Under the pieces are notes generated by a model that was not told the DNA's origin, made no database searches, and saw only the letters and a list, made by a program, of their open reading frames with translations. The translations under genes were made by a program, and so were the position numbers. From Aeromonas veronii (GTDB lineage Bacteria; Pseudomonadota; Gammaproteobacteria; Enterobacterales; Aeromonadaceae), in assembly GCF_040215105.1 (NCBI RefSeq), contig NZ_CP157875.1, positions 3,949,501-4,013,500 on the forward strand: a stretch of DNA of 64,000 bases, given 5' to 3'. This document shows, one piece after another, positions 50,664 to 59,591 of this stretch (the stretch's first letter is position 1; each line of letters begins with the position of its first letter).

Positions 50664-51272
50664 TTGCGTCATCTTCCCATCAAACGTGTCATCAGTCTGG
50701 CGGCCGGCACCCTGCTCGGCCTCTGGGTGCTGGGGTTGCTCATTCACATGCAGGGAGAGAGCCAGGCCGCCCTGCACAGCGAAGCCCGTGACCGCGCCCA
50801 GGCTCTGGTCTCCTACGCTGCCCGCGACATGGGCCGCTGGATCAAGGAGGACAAGGAGAGCGAGCTGGAACGTTTGGCGCAAGATCTGGCTTCCGAGCCG
50901 GAGATCCTGGATGTCACCCTCTACGACTCCCGTGGCATCCCCCTGGCCCAGTCGGATCAGGCCGTGCCGCTGGAGAATCTGCTGCCCATCGGTGCCGACA
51001 ACAAGTCCCTGCCGGAACAAGGCAAGGGGCGTATCCAGTTTGTGCAGGAAGTGCAGGATGGCAATCTGACTCTGGGCTACCTGAGGATCACCCTGGAGGA
51101 GCAGAAGCTGCTGGCCAAGCAGGATACCCATCTCAAGGTGAATCAGGAGAAACAGCGGCTGATGCTGCTGGTGATGCTGCTGGCCGGCCTGCTCATCTCC
51201 TACGGCGTGCGTCGCAACTACATGCGGGTACGCAAGCACAAAAAGCAGAGCAAACCAGCCGCCCCCCAGTAA
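50664..51272 (+). CDS. ytjB: YtjB/Smp (AhpA) family membrane protein
   Basis: The 202-residue product has an N-terminal membrane helix (ISLAAGTLLGLWVLGLLIHM, residues 10-29), a periplasmic domain (about 30-155, LYDSRGIPLAQSDQAVPLENLL and LGYLRITLEEQKLL), and a second helix (LMLLVMLLAGLLISYGV, near 170) followed by a basic tail. This is the layout of YtjB/Smp, which is found next to serB. Its function is not established. The start is a TTG at 50664 with AGAGG upstream. The reading frame continues open far upstream, antisense to serB, but that part is not coding. Confidence 0.83.
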   Translation: MRHLPIKRVISLAAGTLLGLWVLGLLIHMQGESQAALHSEARDRAQALVSYAARDMGRWIKEDKESELERLAQDLASEPEILDVTLYDSRGIPLAQSDQAVPLENLLPIGADNKSLPEQGKGRIQFVQEVQDGNLTLGYLRITLEEQKLLAKQDTHLKVNQEKQRLMLLVMLLAGLLISYGVRRNYMRVRKHKKQSKPAAPQ

Positions 51273-51336
51273 ATGGGGTAGATCGCTCCCGCCACCTTGT
51301 ATATAACTCTGACAGAATGACTGGCAGGAGAGCCAC

Positions 51337-53592
51337 ATGATTGCCCCCCCCTTGCCCCTGGACGAGCACAGCCGGTTGGAACGACTGCAGATGCTCGGCC
51401 TGCTCGATCGGGAGCCCATCGACCAGCTGGATCGTCTCACCCGGCTCATCACCCGCCACTTCTCGCAGCCCATCGCCATGGTCTCCCTGACCGACGTGAA
51501 CCGGCAGTGGTTTCTCGCCCGTACCGGCCTGGAACTGTGCGAGATCAGCCGGGAATACTCCTTCTGCGGCCACGCCATCCTCCAGCCCGACATCATGCAG
51601 GTACCGGATGCCCGCCTCGATCCCCGTTTCGCCGACAACCCGCTGGTGACGGGAGAGCCCCGGGTCGTGTTCTATGCCGGCCGCCCCCTGCGTGCCCTCG
51701 ATGGCGTGGTGCTCGGCACGCTCTGCCTGGTGGGTACTGAAGCCCATCACCTCGATGAGGAGGCGTGTCGCGATCTCGACGACTTCGGTCGCCTGGTGGA
51801 AAACACCCTGCACGATCTGGAGCGGCGCCATCAGGTGCGCAGCCTGAACCAGGTATTGGAGGACAAGGAGCACCTCTTCACCCTCACCTTCAACCAATCG
51901 TCGATCGGCATGGCTCTCTCCACCCTCGATGGCAAGTGGATGCGGGCCAATCCGGGGCTGGAGCGACTGCTCGGCTACAGTGAACGGGAGATGCTGGGGC
52001 GCACCTGGCACACCATGACCCACCCCGAGGATCTGCCGCAGGAACGGTCCCTGTTCAACGCGCTGCTAGCAGGGGAGATCCGGGACTACCGGCTGGAGAA
52101 GCGGATGATCCGGGCCGACGGCAACCTGTGCTGGGTACAGCTCAGCGTGACCCTGTGCCAGGGCCGCACCATGGAGCCGCACATGATCGCCGTGTTTGCC
52201 GACCTGACCGAGCGCAAGCAGGCCGAGGCCGACCTGCTGCGACTGCAGCTTGGGCTCGAGCAACAGGTGCGCGAACGCACCCGCGAGCTGTCAAACACGG
52301 TGGAGCAACTGCATCTCGAGATGCAGGAGCGCGGCGCCGTGCAACAGCGTCTATGGCAGGAGCAGCGCCGCCTGCAGTACATGCTGGAGCACACCAGCAA
52401 CGCCTTCCTGGAACTCGACGAATCCCTCGTCATCACCGGCTGGAATCCGGCCTCCACGACCCTGCTAGGCTGGCGAGCGGAAGAGATGCTGGGACAACGC
52501 CTGCCTCGCTTGCTTGGGGAGGGGCATCCCCTTATCCCCCTGCTGGAGACCCCGCAGAGCCCGCCACGGCGTCTGGAGTGTGAGCTCGGGACCCGATCCG
52601 GCCAGCAGATCCCGGTCGAGGTGATCGCCGAGCGTTACCAGTTCGACGGCAAGGTGCGCCTCGCCCTGTTCCTGCATGACATCACGACCCGTCACCAGGC
52701 GTTGGCCGAGATAGAGCGCGGCCGGGCCCGACTGCGCTCCATCACCGACGGCCTGCCGGTGATCATCAGCATGATCTCTCCCGAGGGGCGCTACCTGTTT
52801 GCCAACCAGACCTATTGTCATTACTTCGGGCTTCGTGCCGATGCCGTGCGAGAGCTCAGCGTACGAGAGGTGATTGGCGAGGAGGCCCACGACATGGCCA
52901 TGGCCCAGGTGGCAAGAGCCCTGGCGGGTGAACAGGTTAGTTACGAGCACAGACTCGACCTGCCCATCGGCACCCGCGACCTCAGGATCACCATGATCCC
53001 GAGCCGGGGGGATGAGCCCGGGGTCTATATCCTCGGCAGTGACATCACCGAATTCAAGGCACTGCAGAACCAGCTGGAACATGAGGCGGCTCACGACCCG
53101 CTCACGGCCCTGCCCAACCGGCGCGCCTTCACCCTGCGTCTCTCCCGGGAGCTGGAACGGGTCCATCGAAACGGCGAGCCACTGGGCCTGCTGTTCCTCG
53201 ATCTCGACGGCTTCAAGGGGATCAATGACAGGCTGGGGCATCACGTCGGCGACGCCCTGCTGCAGCGCTTCGCCGCCGTGCTGATCGCCGAGGTGCGTCC
53301 GGGGGACATGGTGGCTCGCCTCGCCGGCGACGAGTTCACCATCATATTGCCAGCCCTGCGCCAGCCTGAGCAGGAGCTACCCGCCCTGTGCGAGCGGCTG
53401 CTGGCGGCCATGGCCCTCCCCGCCGATGTCGCCGGTCATCTGCTGCCCCTCGCCGGCAGCATAGGGGGAGCCCTCTGCCACTCGGGGCAATATTGCCACA
53501 TCGACGATCTGCTGCACCGGGCCGATGCCGCCATGTACAGAGCCAAGCAGGCTGGCAAGGGAGGCTTCTACCTCGATCTCGACACGGCATAA
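51337..53592 (+). CDS. GAF-PAS-GGDEF diguanylate cyclase
   Basis: Cytoplasmic sensor that makes c-di-GMP. The 751-residue product has a GAF domain (about residues 20-165, ISREYSFCGHAILQPDIMQVPDAR), three PAS domains (about 185-300, 350-465 and 475-590), and a C-terminal GGDEF domain (about 590-750). The active site reads RLAGDEF, an accepted variant, with the inhibitory I-site RPGD located five residues upstream, and LTALPNRRAF plus DLDGFKGINDRLGH are intact, so it is probably active. No EAL domain follows. The gene starts ATG-ATT-GCC followed by a C8 tract. It begins 64 bases after ytjB. Confidence 0.93.
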   Translation: MIAPPLPLDEHSRLERLQMLGLLDREPIDQLDRLTRLITRHFSQPIAMVSLTDVNRQWFLARTGLELCEISREYSFCGHAILQPDIMQVPDARLDPRFADNPLVTGEPRVVFYAGRPLRALDGVVLGTLCLVGTEAHHLDEEACRDLDDFGRLVENTLHDLERRHQVRSLNQVLEDKEHLFTLTFNQSSIGMALSTLDGKWMRANPGLERLLGYSEREMLGRTWHTMTHPEDLPQERSLFNALLAGEIRDYRLEKRMIRADGNLCWVQLSVTLCQGRTMEPHMIAVFADLTERKQAEADLLRLQLGLEQQVRERTRELSNTVEQLHLEMQERGAVQQRLWQEQRRLQYMLEHTSNAFLELDESLVITGWNPASTTLLGWRAEEMLGQRLPRLLGEGHPLIPLLETPQSPPRRLECELGTRSGQQIPVEVIAERYQFDGKVRLALFLHDITTRHQALAEIERGRARLRSITDGLPVIISMISPEGRYLFANQTYCHYFGLRADAVRELSVREVIGEEAHDMAMAQVARALAGEQVSYEHRLDLPIGTRDLRITMIPSRGDEPGVYILGSDITEFKALQNQLEHEAAHDPLTALPNRRAFTLRLSRELERVHRNGEPLGLLFLDLDGFKGINDRLGHHVGDALLQRFAAVLIAEVRPGDMVARLAGDEFTIILPALRQPEQELPALCERLLAAMALPADVAGHLLPLAGSIGGALCHSGQYCHIDDLLHRADAAMYRAKQAGKGGFYLDLDTA

Positions 53593-53613
53593 GAGGCTGT
53601 CAGACCTCAAAGC

Positions 53614-53644
53614 AACGGGGAGGCCTGATGCTTCCCCGTTTTTT
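53614..53644 (+). terminator. Intrinsic terminator of the diguanylate cyclase gene
   Basis: AACGGGGA (53614-53621) pairs with TCCCCGTT (53633-53640) and is followed by a T run. Confidence 0.88.
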
Positions 53645-53710
53645 GTTCCCCCAAGTTTCCTGCAGGTTGCGCAGATCGGGCCGTTCAATGGCCCCCACCC
53701 CCGCAGGCGT

Positions 53711-54499
53711 TCAATCCGAAACGATCTCCCATGATCCATCAGGCTTCTGGCAAGCGGTACCGAAAGCATCCTCCTTCTTGCCCCCCACCGTGATGGTCTG
53801 CTGGAATTCGCGGCAGTAGCGGCCACTGCTGCTGGTTCCTTCCCGCACCGCAGTCACCGAGCCAGAGGCGTCGCCATCGCTCCAGGTGACGGGATCATTC
53901 AGGGGTGCCGTGGTCGCCTTGACCTGGGCCGCCTCGTGCTCTCGCTGCTGCTCCTCATTGATGTTGTCGAGGATCTTCAGGGTAATGGCGGTGAAGGCCA
54001 GCCACTTCCAGGCATCGTTGTCGTCGTAATAACTGCCATAGCCTCCATACCAGTGACCATAGGGGCGAACCACCACCACGTCGTGATAGACACGGCGCCG
54101 GTTCGGCGGCACGACGATGTTGTTGTGGCGATTGTCGATGACCACGTTGTTGCCCCTGATGTCACGACTGTTGTCGATATGGCGGTTGTCCAGCTGACGG
54201 TTGCCCTCGACATGGCGATCCTGTACCTGACGCTGGTTGACATGAACCGGCCGGGTCGCCTTGTCCCGCGCCCTCACATTGCCCCACCCCTCGTTGAACT
54301 TCACCGACTCCCGATTGGCCTGACGGGGCACGGCCCTGTGCTGCACCGCGTGGGGTTGGGATACCCGCTGCGGCGCTGGCCTGTGCTGCGGCGCCCGGTG
54401 CTGACCCCTGCCCTCCAGCGCCAGCACCTCCTGCCAGAGCGTCGGGACTATCAACGTCATGGCAAGCAGCAACGGGGTCAGGATATATATTCGTTTCAT
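53711..54499 (-). CDS. Secreted His/Asn/Arg-rich protein with a C-terminal surface-antigen-like domain
   Basis: The 262-residue product has a signal peptide or anchor (MKRIYILTPLLLAMTLIVPTLW), then a long low-complexity basic region rich in His, Gln, Arg and Asn (about 28-135; QHRPAPQRVSQPHAVQHRAV, NRQLDNRHIDNSRDIRG), a Tyr/Gly/Trp patch (YGHWYGGYGSYYDDNDAWKW) and a C-terminal domain (about 190-262, GRYCREFQQTITVGGKKEDAFG) that resembles the end of rickettsial 17-kDa surface antigen-type proteins. Its function is unknown. The ATG at 54499 is favoured over one 22 codons earlier. It stands alone. Confidence 0.75.
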   Translation of the reverse strand: MKRIYILTPLLLAMTLIVPTLWQEVLALEGRGQHRAPQHRPAPQRVSQPHAVQHRAVPRQANRESVKFNEGWGNVRARDKATRPVHVNQRQVQDRHVEGNRQLDNRHIDNSRDIRGNNVVIDNRHNNIVVPPNRRRVYHDVVVVRPYGHWYGGYGSYYDDNDAWKWLAFTAITLKILDNINEEQQREHEAAQVKATTAPLNDPVTWSDGDASGSVTAVREGTSSSGRYCREFQQTITVGGKKEDAFGTACQKPDGSWEIVSD

Positions 54500-54578
54500 G
54501 GTGTTAGCCTCGTGAGGAGTTGCCCGAAAGTATAGACAGCGCAACTCGCCAGCTGAGTTTTCCACCCCGATGAGGCAT

Positions 54579-54607
54579 AAAAAAACGGCGACCCCGAGGT
54601 CGCCGTT
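54579..54607 (-). terminator. Intrinsic terminator of the deo transcript
   Basis: AACGGCGACC and GGTCGCCGTT form a 10-base-pair stem (54584-54607) followed by a T7 run on the minus strand, just beyond deoD. Confidence 0.92.
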
Positions 54608-54631
54608 CTTGCGTGGAGCCGAGGCCTGGGA

Positions 54632-55345
54632 TCAGTCGCCCAGCAGCACGGAGTCCAGCGCCACCTCGATCATGTCGTTGAAGGTCAGCTGACGCTCTTC
54701 GGAGGTAGTCTGCTCACCGGTACGGATGTGATCAGAAACGGTGCAGATGGTCAGGGCCTTGGCACCGTATTCGGCGGCTACGCCGTAGATGCCGGCCGCT
54801 TCCATCTCGACACCCAGGATGCCGTATTTTTCCATGACGTCGAACATGGAGGGATCCGGGGTATAGAACAGGTCGGCGGAGAAGATGTTGCCAACGCGCA
54901 CGGCAACGCCCTTGTTCTTGGCGGCTTGCACGGCATTGGCCACCAGATCGAAATCGGCGATGGCGGCGAAGTCGTGATCCTTGAAGCGCAGACGGTTGAC
55001 CTTGGAGTCGGTGCAGGCACCCATGCCGATCACCACGTCACGCAGTTTCACGTCTTCACGCACGGCGCCGCAGGAACCCACACGGATCAGGGTCTTCACA
55101 CCATAGTCGGTGATCAGCTCCTTGGCGTAGATGGAGCAGGACGGGATGCCCATACCGTGGCCCATGACGGAGATACGGCGGCCCTTGTAGGTGCCGGTGA
55201 AGCCGAGCATGCTGCGCACGTCGCACACCTGCTCCACGTTCTCCAGGAAGGTCTCGGCGATGTACTTGGCGCGCAGGGGGTCGCCCGGCATCAGTACGGT
55301 GTCAGCAAAGGCGCCATCTTTCGCATTGATATGAGGAGTTGCCAT
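54632..55345 (-). CDS. deoD: Purine nucleoside phosphorylase DeoD
   Basis: Hexameric phosphorylase that splits purine (deoxy)nucleosides to base and (deoxy)ribose-1-phosphate. The 237-residue product has the family signature [17 protein letters not shown] (about residues 62-78), [13 protein letters not shown] (about 19-31) and [29 protein letters not shown] (about 179-207, with the catalytic aspartate). It is the last gene of deoC-deoA-deoB-deoD, 150 bases after deoB, and ends before a strong terminator. Confidence 0.98.
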   Translation of the reverse strand: MATPHINAKDGAFADTVLMPGDPLRAKYIAETFLENVEQVCDVRSMLGFTGTYKGRRISVMGHGMGIPSCSIYAKELITDYGVKTLIRVGSCGAVREDVKLRDVVIGMGACTDSKVNRLRFKDHDFAAIADFDLVANAVQAAKNKGVAVRVGNIFSADLFYTPDPSMFDVMEKYGILGVEMEAAGIYGVAAEYGAKALTICTVSDHIRTGEQTTSEERQLTFNDMIEVALDSVLLGD

Positions 55346-55495
55346 TCTCTTAATTCCTTCACACTAGGTTGAGTTTTATTGTCTTTATTGGGTTGCCCGC
55401 CACCTCGCGGCAGCGGGCGGGTAACTTACAGGACGCGGGTGCGACAGTGCAACCCGGGCAGCGGCGCGTGCATCAGGCACACACTGGCTGCATCA

Positions 55496-56704
55496 TCACA
55501 GGAAGCTGGTGCCGTATTGCAGCTTCGGCAGGCCGTGGTAGGCGGCGATGCTCTGGCCGATGTCGGCGAAGGTCTCGCGACGACCGAGGGAACCCGCCTT
55601 GACCGGCTTGCCGTAGAACAGCACGGGGATGTACTCACGGGTATGGTCGGTACCGCTCCAGGTCGGATCGCAACCGTGGTCGGCAGTCAGCACCACCACA
55701 TCGCCATCCTGCAGGATCTCGAACAGCTCCGGCAGGCGGGAGTCGAAATACTCCAGCGCATCGGCGTAACCCTTGACGTCACGACGGTGACCGTAGGAGG
55801 AGTCGAAGTCCACGAAGTTGGTGAAGACGATGGTGTTGTCACCGGCGGCCTTCACTTCTTCCAGAGTGCGATCCCACAGCTCGGTCAGGCCTGTGCCTTT
55901 CACCTGCTTGGTGATGCCTTGCTGGGCATAGATGTCGGCGATCTTGCCGATGGAAACCACCTGGCCGCCCGCATCCTTCATGAAGTCCAGCACGGTCGGT
56001 GCCGGCGGCAACACGGAGTAGTCGTGACGGTTGCCGGTGCGCTTGAAGTTGCCCTTGCCGGTACCCACGAACGGACGGGCGATGACACGACCGATGTTGT
56101 AGGGCTCCAGCAGCTCCCGCACGATGTGGCACAGCTCATAGAGCTTCTCGAGGCCGTAGGTCTCTTCATGGCAGGCGATCTGGAACACGGAGTCGGCGGA
56201 GGTGTAGAGGATCGGCTTGCCGGTACGCATATGCTCCTCACCCAAGTCATCGAGCACCTGGGTACCGGAGGCGTGGCAGTTGCCGAGGTAACCCGGCAGG
56301 CCGGCCTTCTCGACGATGGCATCCAGCAGCTCCTGCGGGAAGCTGTTGTGGTGATCGTGGAAGTAGCCCCAGTCGAACAGCACGGGCACGCCGGCGATCT
56401 CCCAGTGACCGGACGGCGTGTCCTTGCCGGAGGAGAGCTCCTGGGCGAAGCCATAGGCACCGACCACTTCGATGTCCTTTTTCAGGCCCGCCGGGAAGAC
56501 GCCGGAGGCGAGTTCCCCGGCGTGACCCAGACCCAACTTGTTCAGGTTCGGCAGGTTGAGCGGGCCACGGCCCTCGAACTCACCGGCTGCGCAGGCCTTG
56601 GCGATATGGCCAAGGGTGTTGGCGCCCACATCTCCGAACTTCTCGGCGTCGGCGGCAGCGCCAATACCGAAAGAGTCCATCATCAGAATAAAGGTACGTT
56701 TCAT
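55496..56704 (-). CDS. deoB: Phosphopentomutase DeoB
   Basis: Metal-dependent mutase that interconverts pentose 1- and 5-phosphates, linking nucleoside cleavage to central metabolism. The 402-residue product starts [35 protein letters not shown] and has the metal-binding aspartates and histidines in [18 protein letters not shown] (about residues 295-304), [19 protein letters not shown] (about 335-353) and the phosphorylated Thr near [11 protein letters not shown] (about 92-102). It lies 14 bases downstream of deoA. Confidence 0.98.
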   Translation of the reverse strand: MKRTFILMMDSFGIGAAADAEKFGDVGANTLGHIAKACAAGEFEGRGPLNLPNLNKLGLGHAGELASGVFPAGLKKDIEVVGAYGFAQELSSGKDTPSGHWEIAGVPVLFDWGYFHDHHNSFPQELLDAIVEKAGLPGYLGNCHASGTQVLDDLGEEHMRTGKPILYTSADSVFQIACHEETYGLEKLYELCHIVRELLEPYNIGRVIARPFVGTGKGNFKRTGNRHDYSVLPPAPTVLDFMKDAGGQVVSIGKIADIYAQQGITKQVKGTGLTELWDRTLEEVKAAGDNTIVFTNFVDFDSSYGHRRDVKGYADALEYFDSRLPELFEILQDGDVVVLTADHGCDPTWSGTDHTREYIPVLFYGKPVKAGSLGRRETFADIGQSIAAYHGLPKLQYGTSFL

Positions 56705-56718
56705 GGGACTTCCCCTTG

Positions 56719-58050
56719 TTACAAATCAGCCAGACCGATGCGACGATAGACCTCGGGCAGTGCCTCTGGTCGGGTGTCACCGATCCTGACAGCCGCCTGC
56801 ACCATGCCGGCAGCCTGAGCAAATTGCTCTTCGGTTTGAGCGTGGATCAGCGCGAGCGGCTTGTCAGCATCGACGCTCTGACCCAGGCGGATAAAGTCGG
56901 TCAGACCGACCGCATAATCGAGTTTGTCACCGGCGGCGCGGCGACCACCACCCATGGCGACCACGGCCAGGCCCAGCTCACGGGTATCCATGGCGGTCAC
57001 GAAACCGGCCTTGGGTGCGAACACGGGGCGCACGATGGCAGCCTTCGGCAGATGGTTGTCGTAGCGTTCCATGAAATCGCTCGGGCCACCGAGGCCGGTC
57101 ACCATGCGACCGAAGATCTCGGCCGCCTTGCCGTTGTCCAGCACGGCCTGCAGTTTGACGCGGGCATCGTGCTCGTCGCTGGCAAGACGGGCGGAGATCA
57201 GCATCTCGGCACACAGGGCCATGGTCACTTCGTGGATGCGCGGATTGCGGTATTCACCGGTCAGGTAGCGCACCGCTTCACGCACTTCCACCGCATTGCC
57301 GGCACTGGAAGCCAGCACCTGGTTCATGTCGGTCAGGAGCGCAGAGGTACGACAGCCAGCACCGTTGGCGACGGCGACGATGCTCTTGGCCAGCTCTTCG
57401 GAGGCTTCGAAGGTCGGCATAAAGGCGCCGGAACCCACTTTCACGTCCATCACCAGGGCTTCGAGCCCGGAGGCGAGCTTCTTGGAGAGGATGGAGCCGG
57501 TGATCATGGCGATGGATTCGACGGTGGCGGTAATGTCACGCACCGCGTAGATGCGCTTGTCCGCCGGGGCGAGATCGCCGGTCTGGCCGATGATGGCCAC
57601 GCCCGCTTCTTTCACCACCTTCAGGAAGCGATCGTTGTCGACCGAGGTCTGGTAGCCAGGAATGGCATCCAGCTTGTCCAGAGTGCCGCCGGTATGACCG
57701 AGGCCACGGCCGGAGATCATGGGCACGAAGCCACCGCAGGCGGCGACCATGGGGCCCAGCATCAGGGAGACCACATCACCCACCCCACCGGTGGAATGCT
57801 TGTCGACGATGGGGCCGCCGAGGTTCAGATGATCCCAGGAGAGCACCATGCCGGAGTCGCGCATGGCACAGGTCAGGGCCACCCGCTCATCCATGGTCAT
57901 GTCCTTGAAGTAGACCGCCATGGCGAGTGCCGCGATCTGGCCCTCACCGATGGTGTTGTTGGTAATGCCCTGAACGAAGAATTGAATCTCTTGGGTACTG
58001 AGCGCTTCACCGTTGCGCTTCTTGCGAATAATTTCTTGAGGCAAAAACAT
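56719..58050 (-). CDS. deoA: Thymidine phosphorylase DeoA
   Basis: Pyrimidine nucleoside phosphorylase that releases thymine and deoxyribose-1-phosphate. The 443-residue product has [29 protein letters not shown] at the N terminus, the phosphate-binding [25 protein letters not shown] (about residues 83-107) and [19 protein letters not shown] (about 114-132), plus the [10 protein letters not shown] segment. It lies 83 bases after deoC and 14 bases before deoB. Confidence 0.98.
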   Translation of the reverse strand: MFLPQEIIRKKRNGEALSTQEIQFFVQGITNNTIGEGQIAALAMAVYFKDMTMDERVALTCAMRDSGMVLSWDHLNLGGPIVDKHSTGGVGDVVSLMLGPMVAACGGFVPMISGRGLGHTGGTLDKLDAIPGYQTSVDNDRFLKVVKEAGVAIIGQTGDLAPADKRIYAVRDITATVESIAMITGSILSKKLASGLEALVMDVKVGSGAFMPTFEASEELAKSIVAVANGAGCRTSALLTDMNQVLASSAGNAVEVREAVRYLTGEYRNPRIHEVTMALCAEMLISARLASDEHDARVKLQAVLDNGKAAEIFGRMVTGLGGPSDFMERYDNHLPKAAIVRPVFAPKAGFVTAMDTRELGLAVVAMGGGRRAAGDKLDYAVGLTDFIRLGQSVDADKPLALIHAQTEEQFAQAAGMVQAAVRIGDTRPEALPEVYRRIGLADL

Positions 58051-58133
58051 CTTTCATTCCCTCCGTGCGCCGTACACGAACACAGACCAAACAGGATCCA
58101 GATAGAGGGCGGCGTACCGCCCTCTGCCGCGAC

Positions 58134-58907
58134 TCAGTAACCGCTGGTGTTGGCCGGCTTGTCGCCGTGACCCAGGGTCGCCAGCAGGCTGGCCAGCAGG
58201 CTTGATGCGCCGAAACGGAAGGTGCGAGGGGAGACCCAGTCCTTGCCCAGGATCTCTTCAGCCATGGCCAGGTACTGACCCGCCACGGCGGCATCCTTCA
58301 CGCCACCGGCCGGCTTGAAGCCCACTTTCGGGTTCTTGGCCTTGATCACTTCCATCATGATGCGCGCCGCTTCCGGGGTCGCGTTCACCGGCACCTTGCC
58401 GGTGGAGGTCTTGATGAAGTCGGCACCGGCGTCGATGCAGATCTCGGAAGCGCGACGGATCAGCGCCTCTTCCTTCAGCTCGCCGGTCTCGATGATCACC
58501 TTCAGCAGGGCTTGTGTGCCACAGGCCTCCTTACAAGCTTTGACCAGATCGAAGCCAACCTGTTCATTGCCCGCCATGAAGGCGCGGTACGGGAAGACCA
58601 CATCTACCTCGTCGGCACCGTAGGCGACGGCGGCACGGGTCTCGGCCACGGCGATCTCGATGTCGTCGTTGCCGTGGGGGAAGTTGGTCACGGTGGCGAT
58701 GCGCACGTCGGCGGCACCGATCTCACGCAGGGTCTTGCGTGCGATGGGGATGAAACGGGGATAGATGCAGACGGCGGCGGTGAGGCCGGCCGGAGACTTG
58801 GCCTTGCGGCACAGATCGATCACCTTCTGATCGGTGTCGTCATCGTTCAGGGTGGTCAGGTCCATCAGGTTCAGGGCGCGTTGGGCGGCCAGTTTCAGAT
58901 CGGTCAT
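58134..58907 (-). CDS. deoC: Deoxyribose-phosphate aldolase DeoC
   Basis: Class I aldolase that cleaves 2-deoxyribose-5-phosphate to acetaldehyde and glyceraldehyde-3-phosphate. The 257-residue product starts [26 protein letters not shown], with [15 protein letters not shown] (about residues 46-60), the Schiff-base lysine in [10 protein letters not shown] (about 162-171; Lys in the FIKTST motif) and [12 protein letters not shown] (about 196-207). The ATG at 58907 has GGAG upstream; a longer frame to 59093 is not supported. It heads the deo operon. Two CRP-like sites lie upstream. Confidence 0.97.
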   Translation of the reverse strand: MTDLKLAAQRALNLMDLTTLNDDDTDQKVIDLCRKAKSPAGLTAAVCIYPRFIPIARKTLREIGAADVRIATVTNFPHGNDDIEIAVAETRAAVAYGADEVDVVFPYRAFMAGNEQVGFDLVKACKEACGTQALLKVIIETGELKEEALIRRASEICIDAGADFIKTSTGKVPVNATPEAARIMMEVIKAKNPKVGFKPAGGVKDAAVAGQYLAMAEEILGKDWVSPRTFRFGASSLLASLLATLGHGDKPANTSGY

Positions 58908-59297
58908 GCTATGTCTCCAAAGTCTCGATGATTCCCAATACCAGCGATCAGCATCCGCCGAACCAAGGGGATCGGCAAGTGAAGATCCCGGGTAAACGGG
59001 ATATGGAATTACAGCGCAAATGCACAGGCAATACGGCTGCAAATAAGGCAAGAGCCCTGTCACTTTCTTACAAAAGTGCGGACTTGGTTCCATGAAGACT
59101 TGAGAAAGGCCGACAACCGCTGACCCGGATTCCCAATCAATTCCATTTGACCGCCAACACCCGACTTGAGCGGGTATTAGTCAATGCCAGCACCCTGCTG
59201 GCATCGCCTATTTCAGCCGAGATACCCCGTGTTTGCAAGCCGGATTTGCCAATTTCAGAGGTACCTCACATCTGGCAAAACCGGGTCTGGAAAGTGC
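58908..59297. promoter_or_regulatory. Intergenic region between deoC and xapX with candidate CRP sites
   Basis: This 390-base region holds the deo operon promoter. Two sequences resemble CRP sites: TGTCA-CTTTCT-TACAA (59058-59073), weak, and TCAGA-GGTACC-TCACA (59255-59270), with one perfect half and a palindromic centre. Several GCAAAT/TTGCAA elements nearby (58990-59050, 59232-59250) could be CytR-type half-sites, the usual partner of CRP at deo promoters. No gene is seen. Confidence 0.4.
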
Positions 59298-59468
59298 TTA
59301 AGAGAAGAATTTTGTCAGGATCCAGGAGTAGGCAATACCCCCCAGATAGACCCCGACTATGCCCATCACCCCAGACAGAACCGGTGGTGCCGGGATCGGC
59401 AATTTGAGGAAAGAAAACAACACTCCGACGAGAAAGCCGGCTGCCATCGCCAGTAGTACTTCATTCAT
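59298..59468 (-). CDS. XapX domain-containing small membrane protein
   Basis: The 56-residue product consists of two hydrophobic helices, EVLLAMAAGFLVGVLFSFL (residues 3-21) and GVMGIVGVYLGGIAYSWIL (about 33-51), with the Pro-rich turn LPIPAPPVLSG between them. This matches the XapX (DUF1427) family, small membrane proteins often encoded beside nucleoside genes. Its function is unknown. GGAGG four bases before the ATG at 59468 selects the start. It lies between the NupC-type transporter and deoC on the same strand. Confidence 0.85.
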   Translation of the reverse strand: MNEVLLAMAAGFLVGVLFSFLKLPIPAPPVLSGVMGIVGVYLGGIAYSWILTKFFS

Positions 59469-59533
59469 ATAACCTCCGATTTGACTCATTTTTTTATTAG
59501 TTTAAGCAGGAAAACGGTTGTCACCGCCCCAAA

Positions 59534-59567
59534 CGCGAACGCCACAGCTTTTCGCTGTGGCGTTCGT
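59534..59567 (-). terminator. Hairpin after the NupC-type transporter
   Basis: CGAACGCCACAGC and GCTGTGGCGTTCG form a perfect 13-base-pair stem with a TTTTC loop. The following T run is weak, so partial read-through into xapX is possible. Confidence 0.7.
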
Positions 59568-59591
59568 CTTTACCCGTGTGTCAGGCAAACA

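Noticed and set aside
8181..51351. Eight-base G or C runs in motX (8181), fbpB (16659), pilU (34270), upstream of dusA (41148) and the cyclase gene (51344) as a phase-variation system
   Set aside because: At about 61% GC several such runs are expected by chance in 64 kb, so their number is not evidence of selection. Only the cyclase and motX positions are noted separately as weak candidates.
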